64,000 nucleotides of DNA from Streptomyces smyrnaeus (GCF_017676345.1 NZ_JAFFZM010000014.1:185316-249315); one strand, 5' to 3'. Shown: positions 25,655 to 34,405, numbered from the stretch's first letter. The notes: generated by a model from the sequence alone, not told the origin. A program made the numbers and translations.

Positions 25655-26616
25655 CGGACACCGACGGGCGCCCCGCCGCCGCTCGGACAGAAGCGCCGAC
25701 CGAGGCGCCCCGCGCCGGCGGACCGGACCACCGCGTGACGGTCGTCGTGATCACCCGCGACCGCAAGGACGAACTGCTGCGCACTCTCGACCTGCTGGCC
25801 CAGCTGCCCGAGCAGCCCCCGGTCATCGTCGTCGACAACGCCTCGACCGACGGCACCGCCGCCGCCGTACGGGCCGCGCATCCGCACACGACACTGCTGT
25901 CGCCGGGCCGCAACACCGGCGCGGTGGGCCGCAACCTCGCCGTGCGCCAGGTCACCACCCCGTATGTGGCCTTCTGCGACGACGACTCCTGGTGGGCCCC
26001 CGGCTCGCTGCGGGGCGCCGCCGACCGGTTGGACGCGCACCCGGGGCTGGCGGGCGTGGTCGCGCGGATCGTCGTGGAGCCCGAGGGCACGGAGGACCCG
26101 GTGGTGGCCGAACTGCGCCACTCCCCGGTGCCCGGCCCCGACTGGCTGCCCGGCCCTGCGCTGGGCTCCTTCCTGGCCGCCGCGACCTGCCTGCGGGTGT
26201 CCGCGTTCCGCGCGGCGGGCGGCTTCGAGCCCCGGCTGTGGCTCGGTGGCGAGGAGGAACTGCTCGCCACCGACCTGGCCGTGCACGGCTGGTGGCTGGC
26301 CTTCGCCGAGGACCTCACCATCCACCACGCGCCCTCCCGGGTACGGGACGCCACGGGCAGGCGCGTCGACGGGCTGCGCAACACCCTCTGGTACACCTGG
26401 CTGCGCCGCCCCCTCCCCGCAGCGCTGCGCCGCACCTGGTACCTGGCCCGCACGGTGCCCCGCGACGCGGCCAGCGCCCGCGCCTTCGCCCGGGCCGCCG
26501 CGGCCCTCCCGTGGGTGCTGGCCAACCGCCGCCCGGTCCCCGCCCGGGTCGAGGCGCGGCTGGCTGCTTTGGAGAGGGAGCAACGCCGCTCGACGGCACG
26601 CCAGTACGTGGGCTGA
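25651..26616 (+). CDS. glycosyltransferase family 2 (second of tandem pair)
   Basis: 321 residues; paralogue of the preceding gene with the same blocks: VTVVVITRDRKDELLRTLDLL, VVDNASTDGT, YVAFCDDDSWWAPGSLRGAA, FEPRLWLGGEEELLATDLAVHGWW and LRRPLPAALRRT. GTG at 25651 overlaps the first gene's stop (GTGA), so translation is coupled. Keeping both copies suggests different acceptors or donors. No transmembrane helix is evident. The two are probably cytoplasmic transferases acting sequentially or on alternative substrates. Confidence 0.88.
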   Translation: MTDTDGRPAAARTEAPTEAPRAGGPDHRVTVVVITRDRKDELLRTLDLLAQLPEQPPVIVVDNASTDGTAAAVRAAHPHTTLLSPGRNTGAVGRNLAVRQVTTPYVAFCDDDSWWAPGSLRGAADRLDAHPGLAGVVARIVVEPEGTEDPVVAELRHSPVPGPDWLPGPALGSFLAAATCLRVSAFRAAGGFEPRLWLGGEEELLATDLAVHGWWLAFAEDLTIHHAPSRVRDATGRRVDGLRNTLWYTWLRRPLPAALRRTWYLARTVPRDAASARAFARAAAALPWVLANRRPVPARVEARLAALEREQRRSTARQYVG

Positions 26617-26684
26617 CGGCCGCTCGACGGCGGCCGGGGCGGTGGCATCCGGGAGGCGTCGTCCGCCCGACCGACGGCGCCGAC

Positions 26685-27074
26685 CTACGGCGCCTGTTCG
26701 CGTGCCCGTCCGCGGGCGACGCGGAAACCGACGTCGTCCACCGTGAAGGCGGGGTGGCTGCGGCGCCGCGCGGAAGCCCGGCAGCTCCAGTGCTCGTCGA
26801 ACCAGCCGCCGCCGCGCAGCACCCGGTAGCCGCCGTACACCTCGGGGTCGTAAAGGTCCCAGCACCAGTCCCAGACGTTGCCGAGCATGTCGTGGAATCC
26901 CCACGCGTTGGGGCGCTTGCCGCCCACCTCGTGGAGGCGCTCGTGCGAGTTGCCGCGGTACCAGGCGATCTCGTCCGGCGGCCCGTAGCGCGGACCTGCC
27001 GTACCGGCGCGGCAGGCGTACTCCCACTCGGCCTCGGTCGGCAGCCGGTACCCGTCCCGGCCCGGCTTGGGGCC
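26685..27074 (-). pseudogene. truncated formylglycine-generating-enzyme (SUMF1) domain remnant
   Basis: The minus-strand translation from about 27074 reads GYRLPTEAEWEYACRAGT, then HDMLGNVWDWCWDLYDP, YRVLRGGGWFDEHWSCRAS and VDDVGFRVARG. These are the C-terminal half motifs of FGE-sulfatase/SUMF1 proteins. Family members also need an N-terminal half of about 120 residues; here the frame upstream changes to unrelated sequence and runs into the promoter region of the PLP-enzyme gene. An open frame reaches 27170, but its first 30 residues do not resemble the family. No start with an SD is seen. Probably a 5'-deleted gene relic. Confidence 0.75.
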
Positions 27075-27089
27075 CGGCCCGACTGGTGG

Positions 27090-27125
27090 CTTTACGTAGC
27101 GTCTATATTTGGACCCTCTGTAAAG
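27090..27125 (+). promoter_or_regulatory. AT-rich promoter/operator region of the PLP-enzyme operon
   Basis: CTTTAC (27090-27095) and GTAAAG (27120-27125) form an inverted repeat around a 24-base AT-rich core containing TATATT (27104-27109). It lies 29 bases before the PLP-enzyme start. It could be the target of the DauR/YheO-type regulator encoded two genes on; this link is inferred from position. Confidence 0.45.
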
Positions 27126-27153
27126 TCGGCCGACCGTGAACGGAGAACCAGCC

Positions 27154-28380
27154 GTGGTCACCCCCGCCATGGAAGCGCCCCAGCAGCGCGACCCGCGCCA
27201 TCTGAGCGACCCGCGCTCGGGGCGGCGCTATCCACTGGACCCGCTGCGCTGGCGGGGCGACGACGGGACGCCGCTGCTGGTCTCACCGGCGCGCGGTCTG
27301 GCGCCCGCCGACATCGAGACGGCGGACCGCTCGCTGTGGCGCTACCGCGCCGCCCTGCCCGCCCTGCACACCGCGCAGACCGGCCCGGGAACGTCGGGAC
27401 CGCCGGCGCGGGCGGCACAGCCGGCGGTGCGGCCCGTCAGCCTGGGGGAGGGGTGCACCCCGCTGCTGCGGTGGACGTGGGGCGGGGTGGAGGTCGGCTT
27501 CAAGCTGGAGTGGTTCAACCCGAGCGGAAGCTTCAAGGACCGCGGCAGCAGCGTGATGATCTCCGCGCTGGCCGCACAGGGCGTCGGCGAGGTCCTGGAG
27601 GACAGCTCCGGCAACGGCGGCTCCTCCGTCGCCGCGTACTGCGCCGCCGCCGGTGTGGACGCCACCATCCTCGTCCCCGAACACACCTCACCGGCGAAGA
27701 CGTTGCAGGCCACGGCCTACGGAGCACGGGTCACCCCGATACCCGGCGACCGGGACGCCACGGCCGCGGCGGCACTGCGCCGGGCGGAGCACACGGTGTA
27801 CGCGAGCCACAACTGGCACCCGTACTTCCTGGAGGGCACCAAGACACTGGCGTACGAGATCTGGGAGGACCTCGGATTCCGGGCCCCGGACGCGGTGGTC
27901 ACGGTCGCCGGGGCGGGCAGCACGGTGCTCGGCTGCGACCTGGGCTTCGGCGAACTCCTCGACGCCGGGCAGATCGCGGCCCGGCCCCGCCTCCTGGTCG
28001 CCCAGCCCGCCAACTGCGCCCCGCTGCACGCCGCGTTCCACGCCGGGCGGGACACCCCCGTCCCCGGCGGGTGGCAGCCGACGCTGGCCGAGGGCACGGC
28101 CATCAAGGAGCCGATCCGCCTCCCCGAAGTGCTGGCCGCCGTACGCCGCTCGGGCGGCAGCACGGCCGCGATCCCGGAGGCGGACATCGCCTCGGCCGTC
28201 CGCCGGCTCGCGGCCACCGGGCTGTACGCGGAGCCCACCAGCGCCACCGCGGCGGCGGCCGTCGAGGTCTTCGCTGCCCGGGGCCAACTGCGGCCGGGCG
28301 GGACCACGGTGGTGATCCTCACCGGCTCGGCCCTCAAAGCGCCGACCGCGATGGCCACCCTGGTGGAGGGGGCGCCGTGA
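27154..28380 (+). CDS. PLP-dependent threonine synthase-like enzyme
   Basis: 408 residues, fold type II PLP enzyme. The PLP-lysine motif is EWFNPSGSFKDRGSSVM; the phosphate loop is DSSGNGGSSVAAYCAAAG. It has NWHPYFLEGTKTLAYEIWEDLG and AGAGSTVLGCDLGFGE, as in threonine synthase and related ammonia-lyases. GTG at 27154 follows GGAG with 8-base spacing (an earlier GTG at 27136 lacks one). It is translationally coupled to a DauR/YheO-type regulator, so a catabolic or amino-acid-responsive role is more likely than housekeeping threonine synthesis. Threonine dehydratase or diaminopropionate-type lyase activity is possible. Confidence 0.8.
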   Translation: MVTPAMEAPQQRDPRHLSDPRSGRRYPLDPLRWRGDDGTPLLVSPARGLAPADIETADRSLWRYRAALPALHTAQTGPGTSGPPARAAQPAVRPVSLGEGCTPLLRWTWGGVEVGFKLEWFNPSGSFKDRGSSVMISALAAQGVGEVLEDSSGNGGSSVAAYCAAAGVDATILVPEHTSPAKTLQATAYGARVTPIPGDRDATAAAALRRAEHTVYASHNWHPYFLEGTKTLAYEIWEDLGFRAPDAVVTVAGAGSTVLGCDLGFGELLDAGQIAARPRLLVAQPANCAPLHAAFHAGRDTPVPGGWQPTLAEGTAIKEPIRLPEVLAAVRRSGGSTAAIPEADIASAVRRLAATGLYAEPTSATAAAAVEVFAARGQLRPGGTTVVILTGSALKAPTAMATLVEGAP

Positions 28381-29036
28381 GCAGCCGGGAGGACGAGGTG
28401 TTGCTGCGGGAGGCGGAGAAGATCGTCACCGCGGTCGGCCGGATGTTCCCCGGCCTGTGCGAGGCCGTACTGCACGACCTGCGCAGCCCCGAGCACGCGG
28501 TGCGCACGGTGGAGAACAACCTCTCGGGCCGCCGGATCGGCGATCCGGCGACCGAACTGGGCCTGGCCCGCATCGCGGACCCCACCCACCCCGAGGTCCT
28601 CCAGAACTACCCCAACCGCTTCCCCGACGGCCGGCCCGCCAAGAGCACCTCGATCGGCATCAAGAACAGCGAGGGCGTCTACATCGCCGCCGTCTGCCTC
28701 AACCTGGACGTCTCCGTACTGTCCACCCTCACCCGCGGCCTCAACGAGCTGCTGCGCACGGAAGAGCACCAGCCGCCGGTCCACGAGACCCTGCGCGCCC
28801 GCACGGTGGAGGAACTGCGCACCGTCACCGAGTCGTTCGCCGCCGCCCGCGGCACCACACCCCGCGCCCTGGCCACCACGGACCGCGCCACCCTGGTCCA
28901 CACCCTCAAGGACCAGGGCTTCCTCGAACTCAAAGGCGCCGTACAGACCCTCACAGGCCTGTTGGGCGTCTCCCGAGCCACCGTCTACAACGACCTGCGC
29001 CGCCCACCCGATCAACCGATGACCTCCACGCCGTAG
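28377..29036 (+). CDS. YheO/DauR-type PAS-like and helix-turn-helix regulator
   Basis: 219 residues. The N-terminal YheO-like PAS domain covers about 10-125 (LCEAVLHDLRSPEHAVRTVENN and STSIGIKNSEGVYIAAVCLNLD). A C-terminal helix-turn-helix closes the protein (LVHTLKDQGFLELKGAVQTLTGLLGVSRATVYNDLR in translation, HTH near 190-212). DauR, the best-known member, represses D-arginine use in Pseudomonas. GTG at 28377 overlaps the upstream stop. It probably senses the substrate or product of the adjacent PLP enzyme and controls this operon from the CTTTAC/GTAAAG site. Confidence 0.85.
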   Translation: MSSREDEVLLREAEKIVTAVGRMFPGLCEAVLHDLRSPEHAVRTVENNLSGRRIGDPATELGLARIADPTHPEVLQNYPNRFPDGRPAKSTSIGIKNSEGVYIAAVCLNLDVSVLSTLTRGLNELLRTEEHQPPVHETLRARTVEELRTVTESFAAARGTTPRALATTDRATLVHTLKDQGFLELKGAVQTLTGLLGVSRATVYNDLRRPPDQPMTSTP

Positions 29037-29122
29037 CGGGCGGCTCCGTGGGCGCTGTGACCGGTGTATCAGCATCGCCGCAGCCGAGCTCCTCGGTTGC
29101 GGCTCGGGGGGAGAGAGGACGT

Positions 29123-29935
29123 ATGACCGTGACGGCGTTCGACGAGTCCGAGCGTCGGGCATGGGCGGGCAAGGCCGATGCCTATGCGGGCAGCTTCGCC
29201 AAGCTCTGCGCGTATCCGGTGCCCGGGTTGCTCGACGCAGCCGGGGTCGAGGCAGGAACGCACGTCCTCGACGTGGGGACGGGCACGGGCACCGCCGCCG
29301 CGACCGCGTGCGAGCGGGGCGCGAAGGTGGTGGCGGTCGACGCCGAACCCGCCATGATCGCCACTGCGGCTCAGGAAGCGCCGGCGGCCGAGGTACGCCT
29401 CGCCGCCCTGCCGGACCTTCCTTTCGACGACGGTGCGTTCGACGCCGTGGTCGGCAACTTCGTCCTCAACCATGTCGGACGCCCTCGGGCGGCCCTGGCG
29501 GAGCTTCGCAGAGTGACTCGGCCGGGTGGGAGGGTGGCTGTCACCATCTGGGCAGTCCCCCCGGCCCCTGGACAGGCTCTGCTCGGACGAGCCGTCCAGG
29601 AGGCGGGGGTCGGTCGACCGGCTCACCTGCCTGCTCTTGCTCCTGAGGAGGACTTTCCTCGTACTGAACAGGGCTTCGCCACGTTGCTCGGTGACGCGGG
29701 TTTGCGTCATGTCGTTTGCGACATCCTCGAATGGGATCACTGGACGACTCCACAGGAGTGGTGGAGCGGCCCGGCCGCCGGAGTGGCGACGATCGGGCAG
29801 ATACTGAAGAGCCGGCCACCCGGGGTCGTCGAGGAGATCAGGGGCCACTTCGTCGCGTTGTGTGCCGAGTTCGTCCGCTCGGGCGGCGCGTTGGTGCTGC
29901 CTCATGCGGCCCTGCTGGCGCATGGGCGGGTCTGA
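29123..29935 (+). CDS. class I SAM-dependent methyltransferase
   Basis: 270 residues. SAM-binding motif I is HVLDVGTGTGTAAATACERGA; the following acidic loop is VVAVDAEP; motif post-I has FDAVVGNFVLNHVGRP. The C-terminal cap contains EWDHWTTPQEWW. This matches the ubiE/COQ5-like methyltransferase 11 group of small-molecule methylases. ATG at 29123 follows GAGAGGA. It lies 86 bases after the regulator on the same strand but has no evident functional link. The substrate is unknown. Confidence 0.82.
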   Translation: MTVTAFDESERRAWAGKADAYAGSFAKLCAYPVPGLLDAAGVEAGTHVLDVGTGTGTAAATACERGAKVVAVDAEPAMIATAAQEAPAAEVRLAALPDLPFDDGAFDAVVGNFVLNHVGRPRAALAELRRVTRPGGRVAVTIWAVPPAPGQALLGRAVQEAGVGRPAHLPALAPEEDFPRTEQGFATLLGDAGLRHVVCDILEWDHWTTPQEWWSGPAAGVATIGQILKSRPPGVVEEIRGHFVALCAEFVRSGGALVLPHAALLAHGRV

Positions 29936-29953
29936 AACGAGCTGTCGGGCCCC

Positions 29954-30949
29954 TCACTCCGCCTCCGCCTCCGCCAGGGTTTCGACACTCACCTGCACCG
30001 AGAGGTTGTTGTTGATCGTGTAGTACGGCCTCGCCGAGTGGGCGGCACCGTCCCGGCTGGTCACTCGCTGCGACGGGTACTTGAAGACGCGCTTCTTGTC
30101 CGGGATGTCATCGAGTATCCGTCCGAGGCGGACAGGCTCCTCGTCCTCGGCCGGGCGCAGCCACAGGTCCCACACCCGGTGGCCGGGCAGCAGGGAGCCG
30201 AGGGGCAGTTCGGCAGCGAAGTCGCGTACCGAGTGGCCTGTGTCGGTGCCGTGCTCGGGTGCGGCGGCCTGCGGTTCGGAGCGCTCCTCGCTGTCCGGGC
30301 GCACCGGTACGCGCACGGACGACGCGGCAGCGTCGCGGGGGTGCGCCTCCAGGCACGCGGTTGCCGAGAGGCGCGCACCGTAGAGCCTGCCCTGCAGGGT
30401 GATGGCGTCGTCGGCCACGCGCAGCGCCCCTGCCTCCGCGTGCGGTCGACGTAGCCACGTACGGACGGCGAGATTGCCGTACTTGGTCGTGTAGGGGATC
30501 CGGACGCCGAGCCAAGCCTGTGTGTCGACAGACGCACTGCCGACAAGGGAACGCAGATCGTGCACCCCGGGCAGCAGTCGCTGCGGCTCTTCGTCGCCGA
30601 GGGTGAGGTAGGCGTCCCAGCGCCCCTCGCGAAGCCGCGTCGTGCTGGGCAGCGAGGCCTGCAGCCTGCCGTCTGCCGCTGCGCGGGCGAGCGGCAGTCT
30701 GAGGGAGGCGTCCGGGCCGTGTTGATGGCGCAGGCGCAGCAGCACGGCCGCGGACTCGGGCACCTCGGGGGCCCCGGCTTCCTCGTCCGCCCCCTCGCAG
30801 AGCCGCACCCGGAAGGTGAGCCCCCCGGCGCTGTCGGTCGTGCAGTCGGCGCGCGGGCGGTGGACCCTGCGAACGGCTGGGGAACCGGCATCCGGCGGGG
30901 CCGCGACCACGGCGTCGTCCGGTGGCGTGGCGCAGGAGTGCCGCGTCAT
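29954..30949 (-). CDS. beta-sandwich transferase-like protein partnered with GT4
   Basis: 331 residues, not assigned to a named domain with confidence. Residues about 90-290 show repeated beta-rich blocks with LREGRWDAYLTLGDEEPQRLLPG and HRVWDLWLRPAEDEEPVRLGRI. The repeated W-D-x-x-L and R-x-G-R pattern is seen in the C-terminal beta domains of TagF/TarS-like wall-polymer enzymes and their Streptomyces relatives. There is no signal peptide or TM. ATG at 30949 overlaps the GT4 gene's stop, so the two act together, probably in a cell-wall polymer or glycan step. Function otherwise unknown. Confidence 0.65.
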   Translation of the reverse strand: MTRHSCATPPDDAVVAAPPDAGSPAVRRVHRPRADCTTDSAGGLTFRVRLCEGADEEAGAPEVPESAAVLLRLRHQHGPDASLRLPLARAAADGRLQASLPSTTRLREGRWDAYLTLGDEEPQRLLPGVHDLRSLVGSASVDTQAWLGVRIPYTTKYGNLAVRTWLRRPHAEAGALRVADDAITLQGRLYGARLSATACLEAHPRDAAASSVRVPVRPDSEERSEPQAAAPEHGTDTGHSVRDFAAELPLGSLLPGHRVWDLWLRPAEDEEPVRLGRILDDIPDKKRVFKYPSQRVTSRDGAAHSARPYYTINNNLSVQVSVETLAEAEAE

Positions 30950-32199
30950 GTCCGTGCTCCTTCCAAGGCGTGCTTCACTCCGAGCCGGACCGTCTCCCTG
31001 GCCGCGTACGCTCCGCCGAGCAGGGTGCCGCGCGCCCGGTGGAGGGTGCCGGCCCGGCGGTTCACCAGCGAGGTCAGCAGGTCCTCGTACCGGGCGGCCA
31101 CCCGCGCCGGATCGAACCGCGCCGATGCGCTGAGCGCGGCTTGCCCCATCCGCGTCCGCAGCCCCTCGTCGTTGATGAGGCGGAGCAGCGCGCCGGAGAT
31201 CGCGTTCACATCGCCTGTGGGAACCAGCAGCCCGTCCTCGCCGTCGCGGATGATCTCCCCCGGCCCGTGCGGGCAGTCGGTGGCCACGACGGGGAGGCCG
31301 CACCGCATGGCCTCGACAATGGTCATACCGAAGGATTCGAGGCTCGAAGTGACCGCGCAGATCGATCCCTTCACCCATTCGGTCTCGATGGGATTCGCCG
31401 AGCCCATCAGTAGTACGTGGTTGTAGAGGCCGAGTTCGTCGATGAGCTTCCTCAGCTTGTTCTCCTCGCGGCCGTGCCCGTAGATCCGCAGGCCCCAGTC
31501 GGGACGCTCGCGGACGACCTCCGCGAAGGCGCGTACGAGCACGTCGTAGCGCTTGGCGGGGGCGAGCCGGCCCGCGGCCACCACCCACTTGCCGCTGCCG
31601 TCCGCGGGCGTGACCTCCGGGGCGGGCACGCTGTTGGGCAGCGATTCGACGTGCACACCGGGCAGCCGCAGGGAGCTGCGGTAGTCGCGGGCATCGGCTT
31701 CGGTCACCGTGGTCACCGCGTCCAGCCGGGGATAGGTACGGCGCAGCAGGCGCTTGAGTCTCGCGGAATGCGTGGCAAGCGTGAGGTGCTCCTGCCCCAC
31801 ACGGACGGGTCCGCGGCGTGTCTGCCGTGCCACGTGCACGTTGAGTCCGGGCCGTGTGCCTATCACGACGTCCGCCTCGGTGCTGCTCAGGTACTCCCCG
31901 ATCCGGCGGTCCGTCAACGCGCTGTGCTGGGCGTACTGGCCGTCGGCAGCGGGGAAGACCCGGGCGGGGCGGGCGTGTTCGGGGTCGGCGCCGTCATACG
32001 TCGGTCTGTGCCGTCGCATGTCGACCAGCGAGGTCAGCCGTACGCCGTCGCCCGGCTCGAAGAACGGCCGGTCCCGGAACCGGAAGGCCGAGACGACCTC
32101 CACGTCGTGCTGTTCGGCGAGCGCCTGCGCCAGATTGAAGGTGGTGCGGACCGTTCCGCCCATCCCGTACGCGCTGAAGATCAAGAAGGAGATGTGCAT
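30946..32199 (-). CDS. glycosyltransferase family 4 (teichoic-acid-type)
   Basis: 417 residues; GT-B fold beginning MHISFLIFSAYGMGGTVRTTFN (typical of wall-polymer glucosyl or GlcNAc transferases). The donor domain has VVAAGRLAPAKRYDVLVRAFAEV, SSLESFGMTIVEAMRCGLPVVAT (EX7E) and DGLLVPTGDVNAISGALL. ATG at 32199 has GAGG just upstream. It is coupled to the beta-sandwich gene that follows. It is the first gene of a two-gene operon; the donor is unknown, UDP-glucose or UDP-GlcNAc being likely for the family. Confidence 0.87.
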   Translation of the reverse strand: MHISFLIFSAYGMGGTVRTTFNLAQALAEQHDVEVVSAFRFRDRPFFEPGDGVRLTSLVDMRRHRPTYDGADPEHARPARVFPAADGQYAQHSALTDRRIGEYLSSTEADVVIGTRPGLNVHVARQTRRGPVRVGQEHLTLATHSARLKRLLRRTYPRLDAVTTVTEADARDYRSSLRLPGVHVESLPNSVPAPEVTPADGSGKWVVAAGRLAPAKRYDVLVRAFAEVVRERPDWGLRIYGHGREENKLRKLIDELGLYNHVLLMGSANPIETEWVKGSICAVTSSLESFGMTIVEAMRCGLPVVATDCPHGPGEIIRDGEDGLLVPTGDVNAISGALLRLINDEGLRTRMGQAALSASARFDPARVAARYEDLLTSLVNRRAGTLHRARGTLLGGAYAARETVRLGVKHALEGART

Positions 32200-32348
32200 T
32201 GTTCCTCGAATCCCTGGATGTCGACGATGCCTGACCGAGGTGCCGACGACGTCTGACCGCTCGCTGAACGGCTTTCACCGCAGCGCCGAAGCGGTACCCG
32301 TGCCTCGCCGGGACAAGCCGGCCGTTTCCGCGCGGAGACGGTGCCGCC

Positions 32349-33056
32349 TTACTGCATCGCCGACTCGGGGGTGGTGTTCCAGTAGGAGACGGTGGAGTTG
32401 TCGCTGATCGCGAGACCCGCTCCGGGAGCGGTGAGGGTGGCGGTGGCGCCGGTGCCGTGCTGGTCGCGGTTGGCCAGCTGGACGGTGAGGTGCTTCTCGC
32501 GGTGCATGTTGCCGCCGTCGCCCTTCTCCAGGCCGAGTGAGGCGTAGGCCGACTCGCCCGGCTCCAGGGAGACCACGGCCTGGGGCTTGCCGCCGCCGAC
32601 CGCGATCGGGGCCTGGGCGTCCGGGTAGCCCACGAACGGGTAGCCGTACAGGTCGCAGCGGGTGCTGCCGTTGTTGGTGGCCTTGAGTAGGATGACCGGC
32701 GCGCTGCCGCCGGTCTCCTTGAGCCCGACGGAGACCTTGCCGACGGTGCAGGCGGTCCGCTTCACGCCCGCGGCCTCGGCCTGGGTCGTCCCGCCCGCGG
32801 TGCTGCTGCCCCCGTTGCCGCTCTTCGCGCCGCTGCTGCCGCTGCCGCTGCCCGTGGAGCCGGAGCCGTTCGTCTGCGAAGCCTTCGACGGCGAGTCCTT
32901 CGTCTGCGAGTCCTTCGACACCGCCGAGGAGGACGAGGAGCCGGCGTCGTCCTCCTTGCCGCCGCCGTCCTGGCAGGCGGTCAGCGAGAACGCGGCGGTG
33001 GCGGCGACGGCGACGAGGCCGGCGGAACGGACGGTACGGCGAGTACGAGCGGTCAT
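32349..33056 (-). CDS. DUF4232 lipoprotein
   Basis: 235 residues. Signal peptide with an n-region of Arg residues, a hydrophobic LVAVAATAAFSLTAC and a lipobox ending at Cys28, so it is a membrane-anchored extracytoplasmic lipoprotein. A Ser/Lys/Gly-rich linker (about 30-95) is followed by a DUF4232 domain (about 100-235) with CDLYGYPFVGYPDAQAPI and Cys residues at TACTVG and RCDLYG, a possible disulfide pair. ATG at 33056 follows GGGGGA; GTG one codon earlier is possible. The function is unknown; the family is expanded in streptomycetes. Confidence 0.85.
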   Translation of the reverse strand: MTARTRRTVRSAGLVAVAATAAFSLTACQDGGGKEDDAGSSSSSAVSKDSQTKDSPSKASQTNGSGSTGSGSGSSGAKSGNGGSSTAGGTTQAEAAGVKRTACTVGKVSVGLKETGGSAPVILLKATNNGSTRCDLYGYPFVGYPDAQAPIAVGGGKPQAVVSLEPGESAYASLGLEKGDGGNMHREKHLTVQLANRDQHGTGATATLTAPGAGLAISDNSTVSYWNTTPESAMQ

Positions 33057-33276
33057 CACGAGGTCCCCCACGAATGTCGGACGCGGCACGGCTGCCCACT
33101 TCCGCGGGGCGCCCCGGCCGGGTTCAGTTGTCGGTACATGCACTTCGATGGCGACCGGCCCGGATTTGTTCACGGCATTTTGTCCGCACCCTGTAACAGC
33201 CCGTCGGCGCCAGCCGGGAGCGACAGCTGTTCCATGCGGCCACTTGCAGGCCTGGGATTTCGCCTTCCGAGCAGCG

Positions 33277-33300
33277 AAAAAGCCCTCCCGATGGGAGGGC
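33277..33300 (-). terminator. canonical rho-independent terminator of the MarR operon
   Basis: GCCCTCCC (33282-33289), 3-base loop, GGGAGGGC (33293-33300). The hairpin is followed on the minus strand by five T residues (33277-33281). It lies 130 bases after the stop of the 156-residue gene. It is the only hairpin noticed here with a classical U-tract. The rest of 33057-33429 shows no gene. Confidence 0.85.
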
Positions 33301-33429
33301 GGATCGTGGGGCCACCGGCAGTGCCCGGGCAGACGCCGTGGGAGTCGACGATCGTGCCCGGGCCCGGGTGCCGTCGGGTCGGTTGACCTTGCGTTGGTCG
33401 GTCGGCTGAGCGGTCGGTCGGCTGGGCGG

Positions 33430-33900
33430 TCAGGCGGACAGCGCTGCGAGCTCCGCGTTGGCGCGCTCGGTGACAAGGGCGAGGACGCGGCCGGTGGCGG
33501 CCAGGTCCTCGTCGGGTATCCCGCCCCAGATGCGGGCGCTGACGGGGGCGGTCTCGTCGCCGACGGCGGCCAACAGCTCGCGCCCCGCATCCGTGGGGCG
33601 AAGGTGCTCGCCGTCCGTGACGAGCAACTGCTTGGCCAGCAGCGCGTCGACAGTGGCGCGGATGTCGGCCGGGTCGGCCTTGAGGGAGTCCTGGACACGG
33701 GTGACGAGATCGTCCGGTGTCAGCGGGGCGTCGGCGGTGATGGCGGCACGCAGGGCGACCTGCTGCTGGAACGTGCTGCCGTGCCGGGCCAGGACGTGCT
33801 CCAGGACGCCGCGGGCGGCGTAGTGGGCCAGGGCGAGGTTGCGGGCGTTGGCGACGGGTGCGGTGGTGGATGCGCCGGTGGTGGATGCGCTGGTGGTCAT
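33430..33900 (-). CDS. winged-helix-like protein coupled to MarR
   Basis: 156 residues, unnamed. The middle (LTPDDLVTRVQDSLKADPADIRATVDALLAKQLLV) and LRPTDAGRELLAAVG resemble the recognition helix and wing of MarR-like winged helices. The N-terminal 20 residues are Thr/Ser/Ala-rich and disordered. ATG at 33900 overlaps the stop of the MarR gene by 4 bases, and a U-tract terminator follows, so both form one short operon. It may be a second DNA-binding subunit or modulator. Confidence 0.65.
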   Translation of the reverse strand: MTTSASTTGASTTAPVANARNLALAHYAARGVLEHVLARHGSTFQQQVALRAAITADAPLTPDDLVTRVQDSLKADPADIRATVDALLAKQLLVTDGEHLRPTDAGRELLAAVGDETAPVSARIWGGIPDEDLAATGRVLALVTERANAELAALSA

Positions 33901-34391
33901 GGTGTTGCCCCCTGAGTGATCTCGTCGTTCGGTACGGATGGGATGAGAGGCGCGTCGAGCAGGGTCGTCAGCTCGTCGGTGAACGCGTGCGTCCGCGGGG
34001 CGTCGAGACCGCCGAGCGGCTCCAGCAACTGATCAAGCAGCTCCTGGACCACTGTGATGGCCTGCCGTGTGACGGCCCGGCCCTGCTCGGTGAGCGCGAG
34101 CTGTACGGCGCGGGGGTCGCGGGGGTCGCGGGTGCGCTCGATCAGACCGGACGACTCCAGTGCGCGCGCCAGCTTCGAGACGTACAGCGCCTCCAGGCCG
34201 GTGTGGTCGGCGAGTCGGCGCTGACTGGGCCGCTCGCCGGTGCGCTGCATGCCGTGCAGCGACGCGACCAGCGAGTACTTCGCGTGGGTGAGACCCAGCG
34301 GAGCCACAGCGCGATCGACCGCGACGCGCCATTTGTTGGCGAGTCGCCATACCAGGAAGCCGGGCGTGGGACCCGGTGAACCCTTGCTCAT
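33897..34391 (-). CDS. MarR-family transcriptional regulator
   Basis: 164 residues. MarR fold with winged helix: GLTHAKYSLVASLHGM, PSQRRLADHTGLEALYVSKLARALESSGLIERTRDPRDPRAV and LTEQGRAVTRQA. MarR proteins bind as dimers to short palindromes near their own promoters and usually respond to phenolic or oxidative ligands. A perfect 17-bp palindrome (ATGGCTA-CTA-TAGCCAT, 34406-34422) lies 15 bases upstream of the ATG at 34391, with a half-repeat beside it. No SD precedes the ATG, so the message may be leaderless. Autorepression is strongly suggested. Confidence 0.9.
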   Translation of the reverse strand: MSKGSPGPTPGFLVWRLANKWRVAVDRAVAPLGLTHAKYSLVASLHGMQRTGERPSQRRLADHTGLEALYVSKLARALESSGLIERTRDPRDPRAVQLALTEQGRAVTRQAITVVQELLDQLLEPLGGLDAPRTHAFTDELTTLLDAPLIPSVPNDEITQGATP

Positions 34392-34405
34392 GGCGAATAC
34401 ATTAC

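Noticed and set aside
24656..26616. Tandem GT2 genes as part of the PLP-enzyme operon
   Set aside because: A truncated FGE relic and an AT-rich promoter separate them from the PLP-enzyme gene.
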